Positions 31,358 to 43,543 of a stretch of DNA of 64,000 nucleotides are shown in pieces (positions within the stretch are counted from its first letter, which is position 1; each line of letters opens with the position of its first letter). Location of the stretch: contig NC_058523.1 of NCBI RefSeq assembly GCF_904849725.1, positions 171,350,689-171,414,688 on the forward strand, written 5' to 3'. A program made the translations under genes and the position numbers. The notes under the pieces were generated by a model. The model searched no databases, had not been told where the DNA came from, and saw only the letters and a program-made list of their open reading frames with translations. This DNA is from Hordeum vulgare subsp. vulgare. Lineage: Eukaryota; Streptophyta; Magnoliopsida; Poales; Poaceae.

Positions 31358-32951
31358 TGCTGCCTCTTGAGCTTGCGTTGGTTTTTCCCTTGAAGAGGAA
31401 AGGCTGATGCAGCACATGAGCAGTAAGTATTTCCCTCAGTTTTGAGAACCAAGGTATCAATCCAAAAGGAGAATCGAAGCCAGGTGTCCAGAGTACCTGC
31501 GCAAACACAAACGAGCTTGCACCCAACGCTATAAAGGAGTTGTCAATCCCTTCAAGATTGATTGCAAAGTGAGATCTGAAGGCGGAAAGTGCAACGAAGT
31601 AAAAGTGTAAGGCTGAAAATATGATGTGAAGTAGACCCGGGGGACATAATGTTCACTAGAGACTTCTCTCAAAATAGCAAATATTACTGTGGGTGAACAA
31701 ATTATTGTCGAACAATTGATAGAACCGCGCAAAGTCATGGCGATATCTAAGGCAATGATCATACATATAGGCATCACGTCCGAGACAAGTAGACCGATAC
31801 TTTCTGCATCTACTACTATTACTCCACACATCGACCGCTATCCAACATGCATCTAGTGTATTGAGTTCATGACGAACAGAGTAACACCATAAGCAAGATG
31901 ACATGATGTAGAGGGATAAACTCAAACCAATGATGTAAACCCCATCCTTTTACCCTTGATGGCAACAACACGATGCGTGCCTCGCTGCCCCTTCTGTCAC
32001 TGGGAGAGGTCACCACACGGTATGAACCCAAAACCAAGCACTTCTCCCATTGCAAGAATCATAGATAAAGTTGGCCAAACAAAACCCACAACTCGAAGAG
32101 AATTACAAGGATATGAAATCACGCATATAAGAGACCAGAAGAAACTCAAATAAGATTCATAGAGAATCTAATCATAAATCCACAATTCATCGGATCTCGA
32201 CAAACACACCGCAAAAGAAGATTACATCGGATAGATCTCCATGAAGATCATGGAGAACTTTGTATTGAAGATCCAGGAGAGAGAAGAAGCCATCTAGCTA
32301 CTAGCTATGGACCCGAAGGTCTATGGTGAACTACTCACGCATCATCGGAGAGGTCATGGTGTTGATGAAGAAGCCCTCCGTATCCGAATCCCCCCTCCGG
32401 CAGGGCACGAGAACATGCCCCACATGGGATCTTGCAGAGACAGAAGCTTGCGGCGGTGGAAAAGTATTTTCGTGGATCTGTGTTGTAGTTTTGGATTTTT
32501 CAGGAATTTATAGGCGGAAGAGGTAGGGCAGACGAGCCACACGGGGCCCACAAGCCCCCTAGGCGGCAGTTTTGGATTTTTCAGGAATTTATAGGCGGAA
32601 GAGGTAGGGCAGATGAGCCACACGGGGCCCACAAGCCTGCTAGGCGCAGGCTGCCCTGGCCGTGCCTAGGGGGCTTGTGGGGTCCCCTGGTGGCCTCTGC
32701 CTTGGTCCTCACGTCCCCTGCGTATCTTCTGTTCCAGAAAAAATCTTTTTGGAAGTTTTATTCCATTTGGACACCGTTTAAAATCCTCCTTTGAAAAGGG
32801 TCAAAAACACGGAAAAAACAGGAACTGGCACTTGGCACTGAGTTAATAAGTTAGTCCCAAAAAAGATATAAAATGCATACAAAACATCCAAAGTTTGACA
32901 AGATAATAGCATGGAACCATAAAAAATTATAGATACGTTGGAGACGTATCA
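31358..32951 (-). repeat. LTR1 (3' LTR of element 1)
   Basis: On the minus strand it begins TGATACGTCTCCAACGTATC and ends GGCAGCA, giving the TG...CA ends of an LTR. It is about 1.59 kb and longer than LTR2, mainly through an 81-bp tandem duplication at 32489-32650. Confidence 0.9.
32489..32650. repeat. 81-bp tandem duplication within LTR1
   Basis: GTTTTGGATTTTTCAGGAAT begins at 32489 and again at 32570, and the copies agree over almost the whole 81 bp (one difference seen, GACGAG to GATGAG). LTR2 carries the segment once. Confidence 0.9.
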
Positions 32952-33729
32952 AGCATCCCCAAGCTTAAATCCTGCTCGTCCTCGAGTAGGGAAGTGATAA
33001 AGACTGAATTTTTGATGTGGAATGCTACCTAGCATAGTTGTCCTTTGTAACTTCTTTCATGTGATATGAATGTTCAGATCCGTAAGATTCAAAACAATAG
33101 TTTGCTATTGACATGAAAACAATAATACTTCAAGAAAACTAGCAAGGTAATCATGAACTTATGAAAAAACAAGGCCAAAGAAAGTTATCCCTACAAAATC
33201 ATATAGTCTGGCTATGCTCCATCATCCCCACACAACTAATGTAAATCATGCACAAACCCGGTATTGGCCAAGTAATTGTTTTCGCACTCTTACTTTCTCA
33301 AACCTTTTTCAACTCTCACGCAATACATGAGTGTGAGCCATGGATATAGCACTATGGTGGAATAGAGTGTGGTGGTGGTTGGGAGACAAAAAGGAGGAGC
33401 TGGTCACATTGACTTGGCGTATCAAAGGACTATGGAGATGCCCATTAATAGATATCAATGTGAATGAGTAGGGGTTGCCATGCAAAGGATGCACTAGAGC
33501 TATAAGTATCTGAAAGCTCAAAAGGAGAACTAGTGGGTGTGCATCCAACTTGCTTGCTCACGAAGACCTAGGGCAATTTTGAGGAAGCCCATCATTGGAG
33601 TATACAAGCCAAGTTATATAATGAAGATTCCCACTAGCATATGGCGGTGACAAAACAAGAGGCTCTCAATCATGAAGAACATGGTGCTATTATGAAGCAC
33701 AAGTGTGGAAAAGATAGTAGCATTGCCCC

Positions 33730-33763
<34 letters not shown>

Positions 33764-35600
33764 TTTTGGGCTCTTTGGCCTTTTTCCATATCTCTTTTTT
33801 TTGTGGGCAACTTTGGCCTATTTTTTTATTTCCTCACATGGGACAATGCTCTAATAATGATGATGATCACACTTTTATTTACTCACAGCTCAAAGCTTAG
33901 AACGATGATGACTCTATAGAAAATGCCTTCGGTAGTGTACCGGGATGTGCAACGATCTAGCTTGGCGTATGACGTTGAAACATCTCGCTAGCTATCTTAC
34001 GATCATGCAATGGCAATATGAGAGTGACGACACAAGTCATGAGACGGAACGGTGGGAGTTGCATGGCAATATATCTCAGAATGGCTATGAAAATGCCATA
34101 GTAGGTAGGTATGGTGGCTGTTTTGAGGAAGGCATATGGTGGGTTTGTGCACCGGCGAAAATTGCGCGGTACTAGAGAGGCTAGCAATGGTGGAAGGTGA
34201 AAGTGCATCTATACCATGGACTCACATTAGTCATGAATAAATCACATACTTATTGCGAAAGTTTTTATTTGTAATCGAAACAAAGTACTAAATGCATACT
34301 CCTAGGGGAAGGGTTGGTAGGTGTAAACCATCGCGCGATCCCGACCGCAACACAAAGGATGACAATCAATAGATCAATTATGCTCCGACTTCCTAACATA
34401 GCGGTTCACCATACGTGCATGTTACGGGAATTACTAACTTCAACACAAGTATTTCTAGATTCACGACACCCCACTAACATAACTCTTAATATTACCAAAT
34501 CCACGTCTCAAACTTCTCTTTCTACTCAATGCACATGAAGATGGAAGTTTTATTGTATCCTCTTTGGGTACCTATCACCTTTGTGACTACTTTCATAGCA
34601 CAAGCCAACTACCAAGTCACGCACCGCCGTGCTCTAAAAGATCTAAGTCAAGCACATAGAGCAAAATGGTCTAGCTCAAAAGATATAAGTGAAGCACAAT
34701 GAGTATTCTATCAAATTCACGATGAGTGCGTGTCTCTCTCAAAAGGTGTGCAGCAAGGATGATTGTGACACAACAAAACAAAAATGCTCCTACGATACAA
34801 GACGCTCCAAGCAAAACACATATCATGTGGTGAATAAAAATATAGCTCCAAGTAATGTTACCGATGGATTGAAGACGAAAGAGGGGATGCCTTCCCGGGG
34901 AATCCCCAAGCTTAGGCTTTTTGGTATCCTTGAATTTGGCTTGGGATGCCTTGGGCATCCCCAAGCTTGAGCTCTTTCCACTCTTTATCCCTTTGTCCAT
35001 GAGAACATCACCCAAAACGTGAAAACTTCACAACACAAAACTTAAATAGAAACTCGTGATATCATTAGCACAAGAAAACAAACTACCACCTCGTGAGGTA
35101 CTGTAGCAATCTTGATTTCTATTTATATTGGTGTTAGATTACTGTATTCTCACTTTTCCATGGTTAGTACCCCCCCATACTATCCATAGTTATATCAAAA
35201 CAAGCAACCAACTCAACAAAAAATAGAATCTGTCAAAAACAGACCAGTCTGTAGCAATCTATATACTTCGTATACTTCTGATACCTCAACATTTTTGAAA
35301 AATTACTAAAGCTTGGGCACAAGGCATATAAACCAGCAGCAAAAAGAATCAACTCAAAAGCTCTTTCTGAACAAAAATGAAAAATAATTTCGTGAGCGAA
35401 AAGTTTCTGTCTTTTTCCAGCACGATCAAACAACCATCACCAAAACTAGTCATAAAGGTTTTGCTTGGCTCAAACACAAAAAGAAACACAAAAAACAAAA
35501 TCATAATAGAATTATGATGGTGTGGACGCAACAAAACAGAAAGAAAAAGATAAATTCATTGGGTTGCCTCTCAACAAGCGCTATTGTTTAACGCCCTTAG
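32952..35600 (-). other. Non-coding 3' internal region of element 1
   Basis: The stretch runs from the polypurine tract to the end of the protease frame. Only short frames exist. It contains a TCTCTC microsatellite at about 33735-33765 and a repeated CCCCAAGCTTGAGC / GGCATCCCC motif near 34900-34975. It is homologous to 39460-42170 in element 2 and, inverted, to about 61205-63660. In an autonomous Gypsy element pol would lie between gag and this region; none is present. Confidence 0.7.
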
Positions 35601-35620
35601 CTAGGCATAAGGCGATAGAA

Positions 35621-36214
35621 TCACGTATCGTCGTCTTTGGTGCTCAAACCATAAGTAGCCCTCATCATAGATTCATAAGGCAATCTTATTTTCTTTCTAG
35701 GAAAATGCTCCATGCCCTTCTTTAAAGCAAATTGAAACCTAATATTCCCTTCCTTCATATCGATGATAGCACCAATAGTCCTTAGGAAAGGTCTACCAAG
35801 AATGATAGGGCATGTAGGATTGCAATCAATATCAAGCACAATGAAATCCACGGGTACATAGTTCCTATTTGCAATAATAAGAACATCATTGATCCTTCCC
35901 ATGGGTTTCTTGACAGTAGAATCCGCAAGATGCAAATTAAGAGAACACTCCTCAATCTCATTAAATCCTGGAACATCACATAAAGACTTTGGAATCGCGG
36001 AAACAATAGCACCCAAATCACACAAAGAATTGCATTCATAGTTTTTGATTTTGATTTTGATATTAGGTTCCCACTCATCATGAAGCTTTCTAGGAATAGA
36101 AACTTCCAACTCAAGTTTCTCTTCAAGAGATTTTATCATAGCATTGACGATATGATCGGTAAAGGCCTTGTTTTGGCTATAAGCGTGTGGAGAGTTTAGC
36201 ATGGCTTGCATCAA
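35621..36214 (-). pseudogene. Retropepsin-like gag-pro segment, element 1
   Basis: The frame carries LHDEWEPNIKIKIKNYECNS, then LCDLGAIVSAIPKSL and PIILGRPFLRT. The DLGA...P / ILGRPFL pair is the aspartic-protease-like fold of Athila-type Gypsy polyproteins, where DLGA often replaces the usual DTG/DSG. The frame ends with TKDDDT and a stop, with no reverse transcriptase downstream. An upstream in-frame TAG near 36230 separates it from the gag part; element 2 reads through that point. Confidence 0.7.
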
Positions 36215-36306
36215 GGAAATGCATTCAATCTAGGAGAAATTATCATAATTTAATTCCTTGAAATCCAAAGTAGTAGTTTCATTACTACTCAAGGTTTTAA
36301 TATCTT

Positions 36307-36975
36307 CTACTCCACTTTTAATGCTTTTAGCATCAAGATGGACGACGAATCATTGGGGCGTTTTTCAACCAAAGTGGATTCATATCCAGACCCATCATCA
36401 TTTTGTTTGACACTAGAAAACAAAGATTCAATGGGAGTCACACCAAGCACTTTAAGATCTTCGTGATTCTTATCACGAGAACACGCCTTTTTAAGCCATT
36501 CATGTCTAGCACGAATTTGGGCGGTTCTTTCTTTGCTCTCACTCATGGAAACACGCATAGCTTTCAAAGTTTCATCCATATTGATCTTGGGAGGAGCACA
36601 TATAACTTTCAAAGCATCAATATCACTAGACATTCTATTAACGCTCCTAGCCAAATCATCACTTTTGAGTAGTTTTTCCTCTATGGACGCATTGAAATTC
36701 TTTTGCGAGCTGATAAACTCTTTGATATTACTCTCTAGATCAGATGGTAATTTATTGTAATTTCCATGAGTATTGTTGTAGGAGTTGCCAAAGTTATTAG
36801 AGGGATTACTAGGAAAAGGCCTAGGAACATAGTTTCCTCTAAAAGCATTGTTGTTGCCAAAATTATTCCTACCAACAAAATTAACGTCTAAGCTCGCATT
36901 ACTACTCTCAATCAAGGAAGACAAAGGCATATAATTAGGATCTAAAGGAGCACCTTTACGAGCGATCAATTTCAT
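36307..36975 (-). pseudogene. Gag C-terminal segment, element 1
   Basis: The frame starts at an ATG overlapping the stop of the preceding gag frame (TAATG). It is Asn-rich at first (NNFGNSYNNTHGNYN), then helical, and ends near LMLKALKVE where a frameshift breaks it. The stretch HEDLKVLGVTPIESLFS is shared with element 2. It is probably one polyprotein with the flanking frames before decay. Confidence 0.7.
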
Positions 36976-37718
36976 TAACCTTTACTAGTGACCAATTTCA
37001 TTAACTCATCCATCTTAGCACTCAACGAGTTAATTTCTTCTATAGCGTATACCTTCTTACTAGTAGGTGACCTTTCAGTGTGCCACTGAGAGTAGTTTGT
37101 CATGATATTGTCTAGGAGTTTTCTGGCTTCTCCTAATGTGATTTCCATGAACGTTCCACCTGAGGCGGAGTCCAAGATATTTCTAGAAGCAAAATTCAAA
37201 CCAGCGTAGAAGATTTGTATAATCATCCAAAGACTCAAGCCATGAGTGGGACAATTTATAATCATCAATTTCATTCTCTCCCAAGATTGTGCAACATGTT
37301 CATGATCAAGTTGCTTAAAAATTATGATATCATTATGGAGATAGATAATCTTAGCTGGCGGAAAATACTTGGATATATAAGCATCTTTGCACTTGTTCCA
37401 AGAATCAATACTATTTTTGGGCAAATACGAAAACCAAGTTTTTGCTCGATCTCGCAACGAGAACGGAAAAAGCTTCAATTTAATCACATCATTATCCACA
37501 TCTTTCTTCTTTTGCACATCGCAAAGCTCAGTGAAGGTATTAAGATGGGATGCGGCATCTTCACTAGGAAGGCCGGAGAATTGCTCTTTCATAACAAGAT
37601 TCAGCAAAGCAGCATTGATTTCGTATGATTCCGCACTAGTGGTGGGAGCAATCGGAGTACTAATAAAATCATTATTATTAGTATTCAAGAAGTCACAAAG
37701 TTTGGTGTTTTCAGTCAT
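36975..37718 (-). CDS. Gag N-terminal (Retrotrans_gag) of element 1
   Basis: From ATG at 37718 the frame gives 247 residues. MTENTKLCDFLNTNNND starts it, and the capsid-type domain follows: FSGLPSEDAASHLNTFTELC, LFPFSLRDRAKTWFSYLP, HGLSLWMIIQIFYAGLN. This is the Retrotrans_gag family typical of plant Gypsy elements. It would assemble virus-like particles. The open frame reaches upstream to 37793 without another sensible start. It is intact in itself but the downstream gag-pro is broken. Confidence 0.8.
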   Translation of the reverse strand: MTENTKLCDFLNTNNNDFISTPIAPTTSAESYEINAALLNLVMKEQFSGLPSEDAASHLNTFTELCDVQKKKDVDNDVIKLKLFPFSLRDRAKTWFSYLPKNSIDSWNKCKDAYISKYFPPAKIIYLHNDIIIFKQLDHEHVAQSWERMKLMIINCPTHGLSLWMIIQIFYAGLNFASRNILDSASGGTFMEITLGEARKLLDNIMTNYSQWHTERSPTSKKVYAIEEINSLSAKMDELMKLVTSKG

Positions 37719-37920
37719 GGTGACTTCAGCAAGAAAACAAGCACACAAGCGAACGGAAAACAAGCGAGAGAAAAGGGCGAACGAAAAAGGCAAACGAAAA
37801 AGGCAAATATTTTTGTAAATTTTTGTTTTTCAGAAGTGGGGGAGAGGAAAACGAGAGGCAAAAAAGTAAATGCAAGAGGTGACTTTGCGACACTTACTTG
37901 GATGAGTTTTTGACTTGATC

Positions 37921-37949
37921 CTCCCCGGCAACGGCGCCAGAAATCCTTC
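37921..37949 (-). other. Primer-binding site region, element 1
   Basis: On the minus strand TGGCGCCGTTGCCGGGGAG follows the end of LTR2 after a short spacer. This motif follows 5' LTRs in this family and marks where first-strand synthesis is primed. It fixes LTR2 as the 5' LTR of element 1. Confidence 0.8.
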
Positions 37950-39459
37950 TGCTGCCTCTTGAGCTTGCGTTGGTTTTTCCCTTGAAGAGGAAAGGGTGAT
38001 GCAGAACAGGAGTAGTAAGTATTCCCCTCAGTTTTGAGAACCAAGGTATCAATCCAGTAGGAGAATCGAAGCCAGGTGTCCAGAGTACCTGCGCAATCAC
38101 AAACGAGCTTGCACCCAACGCTATGAAGGGGTTGTCAATCCCTTCAAGTTTGATTGCAAAGTGAGATCTGAAGGCGGAAAGTGCAACGAAGTAAAAGTGT
38201 AAAGCTGAAAATATGATGTGAATTAGACCCCGGGGCCATAGTGTTCACTAGAGGCTTCTCTCAAAATAGAAAATATTACGGTGGGAGAAAAAATTACTGT
38301 CGAGCACTTGATAGAACCGCGCAAAGTCATGACGATATCTATGGCAATGATCATACATATAGGCATCACGTCCGAGACAAGTAGACCGATACTTTCTTCA
38401 TCTACTACTATTACTCCACACATCGATCGCTATCCAGCATGCATCTAGTGTATTGAGTTTATGACGAACAGAGTAACGCCATAAGCAAGATGACATGATG
38501 TAGAGGGATAAACTCAAACCAATGATGTAAACCTCATCCTTTTACCCTTGATGGCAACAACATGATGCATGCCTCGCTGCCCCTTCTATCACTGGGAGAG
38601 GTCACCGCACGGTATGAACCCAAAACCAAGCACTTCTCCCATTGCAAGAATCATAGATCAAGTTGGCCAAACAAAACCCACAACTCGAAGAGAATTACAA
38701 GGATATGGAATCATGCATATCAGAGATCAGAAGAAACTCAAATAAGATTCATAGATAATCTGATCATAAATCCACAATTCATCGGATCTCGACAAATACA
38801 CCGCAAAATAAGATTGCATCGGATAGATCTCCATGAAGATCATGGAGAACTTTGTATTGAAGATCCAAGAGAGAGAAGAAGCCACCTAGCTACTAGCTAT
38901 GTACCCAAAGGTCTATGGTGAACTACTGACGCATCATCGGAGAGGTCATGGTGTTGATGAAGAAGCCCTCCTTATCCGAATCCCCCCCCGGCAGGGCACC
39001 AGAACGTGCCCCAGATGGGATCTTGTGGAGACAGAAGCTTGCGGCGGCGGAAAAGTATTTTCGTGGACCTCTCTTGTAGTTTTGGATTTTTCAGGAATTT
39101 ATAGGCAGAAGAGGTAAGGCAGACGAGCCACAGGGGGCCCACAAGCCTACTAGGCGCGGCCCCCCTGGCCGCGCCTAGGGGGCTTGTGGGGTCCCCTGGT
39201 GGCCTTTGCCTTGGTTCTCACGTCCCATGCGTATCTTCTGTTCCGAAAAAATCTTTTCAGAAGTATTATTCCGTTTGGACACCGTTTAAAATCCTCCTCT
39301 GAAAAGGGTCAAAAACACGGAAAAAACAGGAACTCGCAGTTGACACTGAGTTAATAAGTTAGTCCCAAAAAATATATAAAAGGCATACAAAACATCCAAA
39401 GTTTGACAAGATAATAGCATGGAACCATCAAAACTTATTGATACGTTGGAGATGTATCA
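37950..39459 (-). repeat. LTR2 (shared LTR)
   Basis: About 1.51 kb. It begins on the minus strand TGATACATCTCCAACGTATC and ends GGCAGCA. It is the 5' LTR for element 1 (primer site to its left) and also the 3' LTR for element 2 (polypurine tract to its right). Confidence 0.9.
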
Positions 39460-42230
39460 AGCATCCCCAAGCTTAACTCCTGCTCGTCCTCGAGTAGGGA
39501 AGTGATAAAGAATGAATTTTTGATGTGGAATGCTACCTAGCATAGTTGTCCTTTGCAACTTCTTTCACGTGACATGAATTTTCAGATCCGTAAGATTCGA
39601 AACAATAGTTTGCTATTGACATGAAAACAATAATACTTCAAGCAAACTAGCAAGGTAATCATGAACTATCGAAATAACAAGGCCAAGGAAAGTTATCCCT
39701 ACAAAATCATATAGTCTGGCTATGCTCCATCATCCTCACACAACTAATGTAAATCATGCACAACCCCGGTATTGGCCAAGTAATTGTTTTCACACTCTTA
39801 CTTTCTCAAACTTTTTATAACTATCATGCAATACATGAGCGTGAGCCATGGATATAGCACTATAAGTGGAATAGAGTGTGGTGGTGGTGGTTGTGAGACA
39901 AAAAAGGAGGAGATGGTCACATTGACTCGGCGTATCAAAAGGCTATGGAAATGCCCATTAATATATATCAATGTGAATGAGTAGGGATTGCCATACAAGA
40001 GATGCACTAGAGCTATAAGTATGTGAAAGCTCAAAAGGAGAACTAGTGGGTGTGCATCCAACTTGCTTGCTCATGAAGACCTAGGGCAATTTTGAGGAAG
40101 CCCATCATTGGAATATACAAGCCAAGTTTTATAATGAAGATTCCCACTAGCATATGGTAGTGACAAAGCAAGAAGCTCTCAATCATGAAGAACATGGTGC
40201 TATTATGAAGCACAAGTGTGGAAAAAGATAGTAGCATTGTCCCTTCTCTCTTTTTCTCTTTTTTTTCATTTGGGCTCTTAGGCCTCTTTCTTTTCTCTTT
40301 TTTTATATTTTTGGGCTCTTTGGCCTCTTTTTTTTTATTTCCTCACATGGGACAATGCTCTAATAATGATGATCATCACACTTTTATTTACTAACAGCTC
40401 AAAGCTCAAAATGATGATGACTCTATAGGAAATGCCTACGACAGTCTACCGGGATGTGCAACGATCTAGCATGGCGTATGATGTTGGAACATCTCGCTAG
40501 CTATCTTACGATCATGCAATGGCAATATGAGAGTGACAGCACAAGTCATGAGACGGAACGGTGGGAGTTGCATGGAAATATATCTCAGAATGGCTATGAA
40601 AATGCCATAGTAGGTAGGTATGGTGGCTGTTTTGAGAAAGGCATATGGTGGATTTGTGTACCGGCGAGAATTGCGCGGCACTACAGAGGCTAGCAATGGT
40701 GGAAGGTGAAAGTTCATCTATACCATGGACTCACATTAGTCATGAAGAAGTCACATACTTGTTGTGAAAGTTTTTATTAGTAATCGAAACAAAGTGCTAA
40801 AGGCATACTCCTATGGGAAGGGTTGGTAGGTGTTAACCATCGCGCGATCCCGACCTCAACACAAAGGATGACAATCAATAGATCAATTATGCTCCGACTT
40901 CCTAACATAGCAGTTCACCATACGTGCATGCTACGGGAATCACTAACTTCAACACAAGTATTTCTAGATTCACAACACCCTACTAACATAGCTCTTAATA
41001 TTGCCAAATCCACGTCTCAAAACTAATTGAGAGGAATCAAGTCTTCTCTTTCTATTCAATGCATAGGAGGATGGAGGTTTTTTGCATCCTCTTTGGGTAC
41101 CTATCTCCTTTGGGACTACTTTCATAGCATAAGCCAACTACCAAGTCACGAACCACCGTGCTCTAAAAGATATAAGTGAAGCACATAGAGCAAAAGTATC
41201 TAGCTCGAAAGATATAAGTGAAGCACTACGAGCATTCTAGCAAAATCACGATGAGTGCATGTCCCTCTCTCTCAAAAAGGTGTGCAGCAAGGATGATTGT
41301 GACACAACAAAAAGAAAAGACTCCTAAGATACAAGACGCTCCAAGCAAAACACATATCATGTGGTGAATAAAAATATAGCTCCAAGTAATGTTATCGATG
41401 GATTGAAGATGAAAGAGGGGATGCCTTCCCGGGGCATCCCCAAGATTAGGCTTTTTAGTGTCCTTGAATTTGGCTTGGGATGCCTAGGGAATCCCCAAGA
41501 TTGAGCTCTTTCCACTCTTTATCTCTTTGTCCATGAGAACATCACCCAAAACTTGAAAACTTCACAACACAAAACTTAAACAGAAACTCGTGATAACATT
41601 AGCACAAGAAAACAAACTACCACTTTTTTTGGTACTGTAGCAAACTTGAATTCTATCTATATTGGTGTTGGACTACTGTATTCTCTCTTTTCCATGGCTA
41701 GTACCCCCCGATACTAACCATAGTTTCATCAGAACAAGCAACCAACTCAACAAAAACAGAATCTGTCAAAAACAAACCAGTCTGTAGCAATCTGTATACT
41801 TCGTATACTTATGGTACCTCAACAAATCTGAAAAATTACGACTGCCTGGGCAAAAGGCATATCAACCAGCAGAAAAAAGAATCAACTCAAAAGCTCTTTC
41901 TGAATAAAAATAAAAAATCATCTCGTGAACGAAAAGTTTCTGTCTTTTTTCAGCAGGATCAAACAACCATTACCAAGACTAGTCATAAAGATTTTGCTTG
42001 GCTCAAACACAAAAAGAAACACAAAAAACACAATCACAACAGAATTATGATGGTGTGGATGCAACAAAAAAGAAAGAAAAAGATAAATTCATTGGGTTGC
42101 CTCCCAACAAGCGCTATTGTTTAACGCCTTTAGCTAGGCATAAAAGCGATAGAATCACGTATCGTCGTCTTTGGTGCTCAAACCATAAGTGGCCCTCATC
42201 ATGGATTCATAAGGCAATCTTATTTTCTTT
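39460..42230 (-). other. Non-coding 3' internal region of element 2
   Basis: It is homologous to 32952-35620 with small insertions and deletions. It starts with the polypurine tract adjoining LTR2 and has no long frame. Confidence 0.7.
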
Positions 42231-43235
42231 CTAGGAAAGTGTTCCATGCCCTTCCTTAAAGGAAATTGAAACCAAGAATAATAGGGCATGTAGGATTGCA
42301 ATCAATGTCAAGCACAATGAAATCCACGGGTACATAGTTACTATTTGCGATAATAAGCACAATGTCCTTCCCATGGGTTTCTTGATAGTAGAATCAGCAA
42401 GATGCAAATTAAGAGAACACTCTTCAATCTCATTAAAACCCAGAACATCACATAAAGACTTTGGAATCGGGGAAACACTAGCACCGAAATCACACAAAGA
42501 ATTGCATTCATAGTTTTTGATTTTGATTTTGATAGTAGGTTCCCACTCATCATGAAGCTTTCTAGGGATAGAGACTTCCAATTCAAGTTTCTCTTCAAGA
42601 GATTTTATCATAGCTTCAACGATATGATCGGTAAAGGCCTTGTTTTGGCTATAAGCGTGTGGAGAGTTTAACATGGATTGCATCAAGGAAATACATTCAA
42701 TCAAGGAGCAACTATCATAATTGAATTCCTTGAAATCCATAGTAGTAATTTCGTTACTACTCAAAGTTTTAATATCTTCTACTCCACTTTCCATGCTTTT
42801 AGCATCAAGATAGATGGACTCCGAATCATTGGGGCACTTTTCAACCAAAGTGGATTCATATCCAGCCCCATAATCATTAGGTTTGACACAAGAAAACAAA
42901 GATTCAATGGGAGTCACACCAAGCACTTTAAGATCTTCGTGATTCTCATCACGAGTTTCAGGTTTAGCAGCCATTTTATTGACTAAAGTAGTCTGCTTAT
43001 GAGAAATCTGGCCTACCAACTTTTCAAGACGAGCAAACTGAGAATTTACCGCAAGGAATTCTTTGGCCATATCATCAACTTCTCTACTCATAAAAGCCAG
43101 AAAAGAATTTTGCTCCTTCATCTCTCTACGGAAGTAAGTGTTGTATTCAAACTGTGTAGACATGAAGCCTTTAACGCTAGTTTCAATCTCTTCTAACTTC
43201 GCATAGTGAGCATCAAAATACCTTGGTTGGGCCAT
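42231..43235 (-). CDS. Shortened gag/protease ORF of element 2
   Basis: From ATG at 43235 an uninterrupted frame of about 334 codons reads MAQPRYFDAHYAKLEEIETS, then a helical region (KEQNSFLAFMSREVDDMAKE, FARLEKLVGQISHK). It then joins the sequence shared with element 1 at ENHEDLKVLGVTPIESLF. The protease part contains LCDFGASVSPIPKSL. The Retrotrans_gag capsid domain seen in element 1 is absent, replaced by the coiled-coil-like N-terminus. The C-terminal end is altered by a small deletion and frameshift after KKPMGR, so the final 45 or so residues are out of the family frame. Confidence 0.65.
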   Translation of the reverse strand: MAQPRYFDAHYAKLEEIETSVKGFMSTQFEYNTYFRREMKEQNSFLAFMSREVDDMAKEFLAVNSQFARLEKLVGQISHKQTTLVNKMAAKPETRDENHEDLKVLGVTPIESLFSCVKPNDYGAGYESTLVEKCPNDSESIYLDAKSMESGVEDIKTLSSNEITTMDFKEFNYDSCSLIECISLMQSMLNSPHAYSQNKAFTDHIVEAMIKSLEEKLELEVSIPRKLHDEWEPTIKIKIKNYECNSLCDFGASVSPIPKSLCDVLGFNEIEECSLNLHLADSTIKKPMGRTLCLLSQIVTMYPWISLCLTLIAILHALLFLVSISFKEGHGTLS

Positions 43236-43430
43236 TCGGGTTTTAGCAGGCAGGCAAGTGGGCAAAGAGCAAGCGAGAAAAAGGCGAACGAAAAGGCAAA
43301 CGAAAAAGGCAAACGAAAAAGGAAAATTGGTGAACTGGGGAGAGGAAAACGAGAGGCAACTGGCAAACAAAGTAAATGCAAGAGATGAGTTTGCGACACG
43401 TACTTGGATGAGTTCTTGACTTGATCTTCC

Positions 43431-43535
43431 TCCCCGGCAACGGCGCCAAAAATTATTCTTCTACGGCAACAAAAGTTCTTCCCCGGCAACGGCGCCAGAA
43501 ATTCTTCTTGCTACTTCTCAAACAACAGTGCCAGA
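43431..43535 (-). repeat. Tandemly repeated primer-binding-site region, element 2
   Basis: The plus-strand motif TCCCCGGCAACGGCGCCA occurs at 43431 and 43480, and a degenerate third copy (TCAAACAACAGTGCCA) at 43518. Each is followed by AAAATT/GAAATT-type sequence. Normally a single copy adjoins the 5' LTR. This looks like slippage or repeated aberrant priming at the LTR junction. Confidence 0.8.
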
Positions 43536-43543
43536 AATTGACA

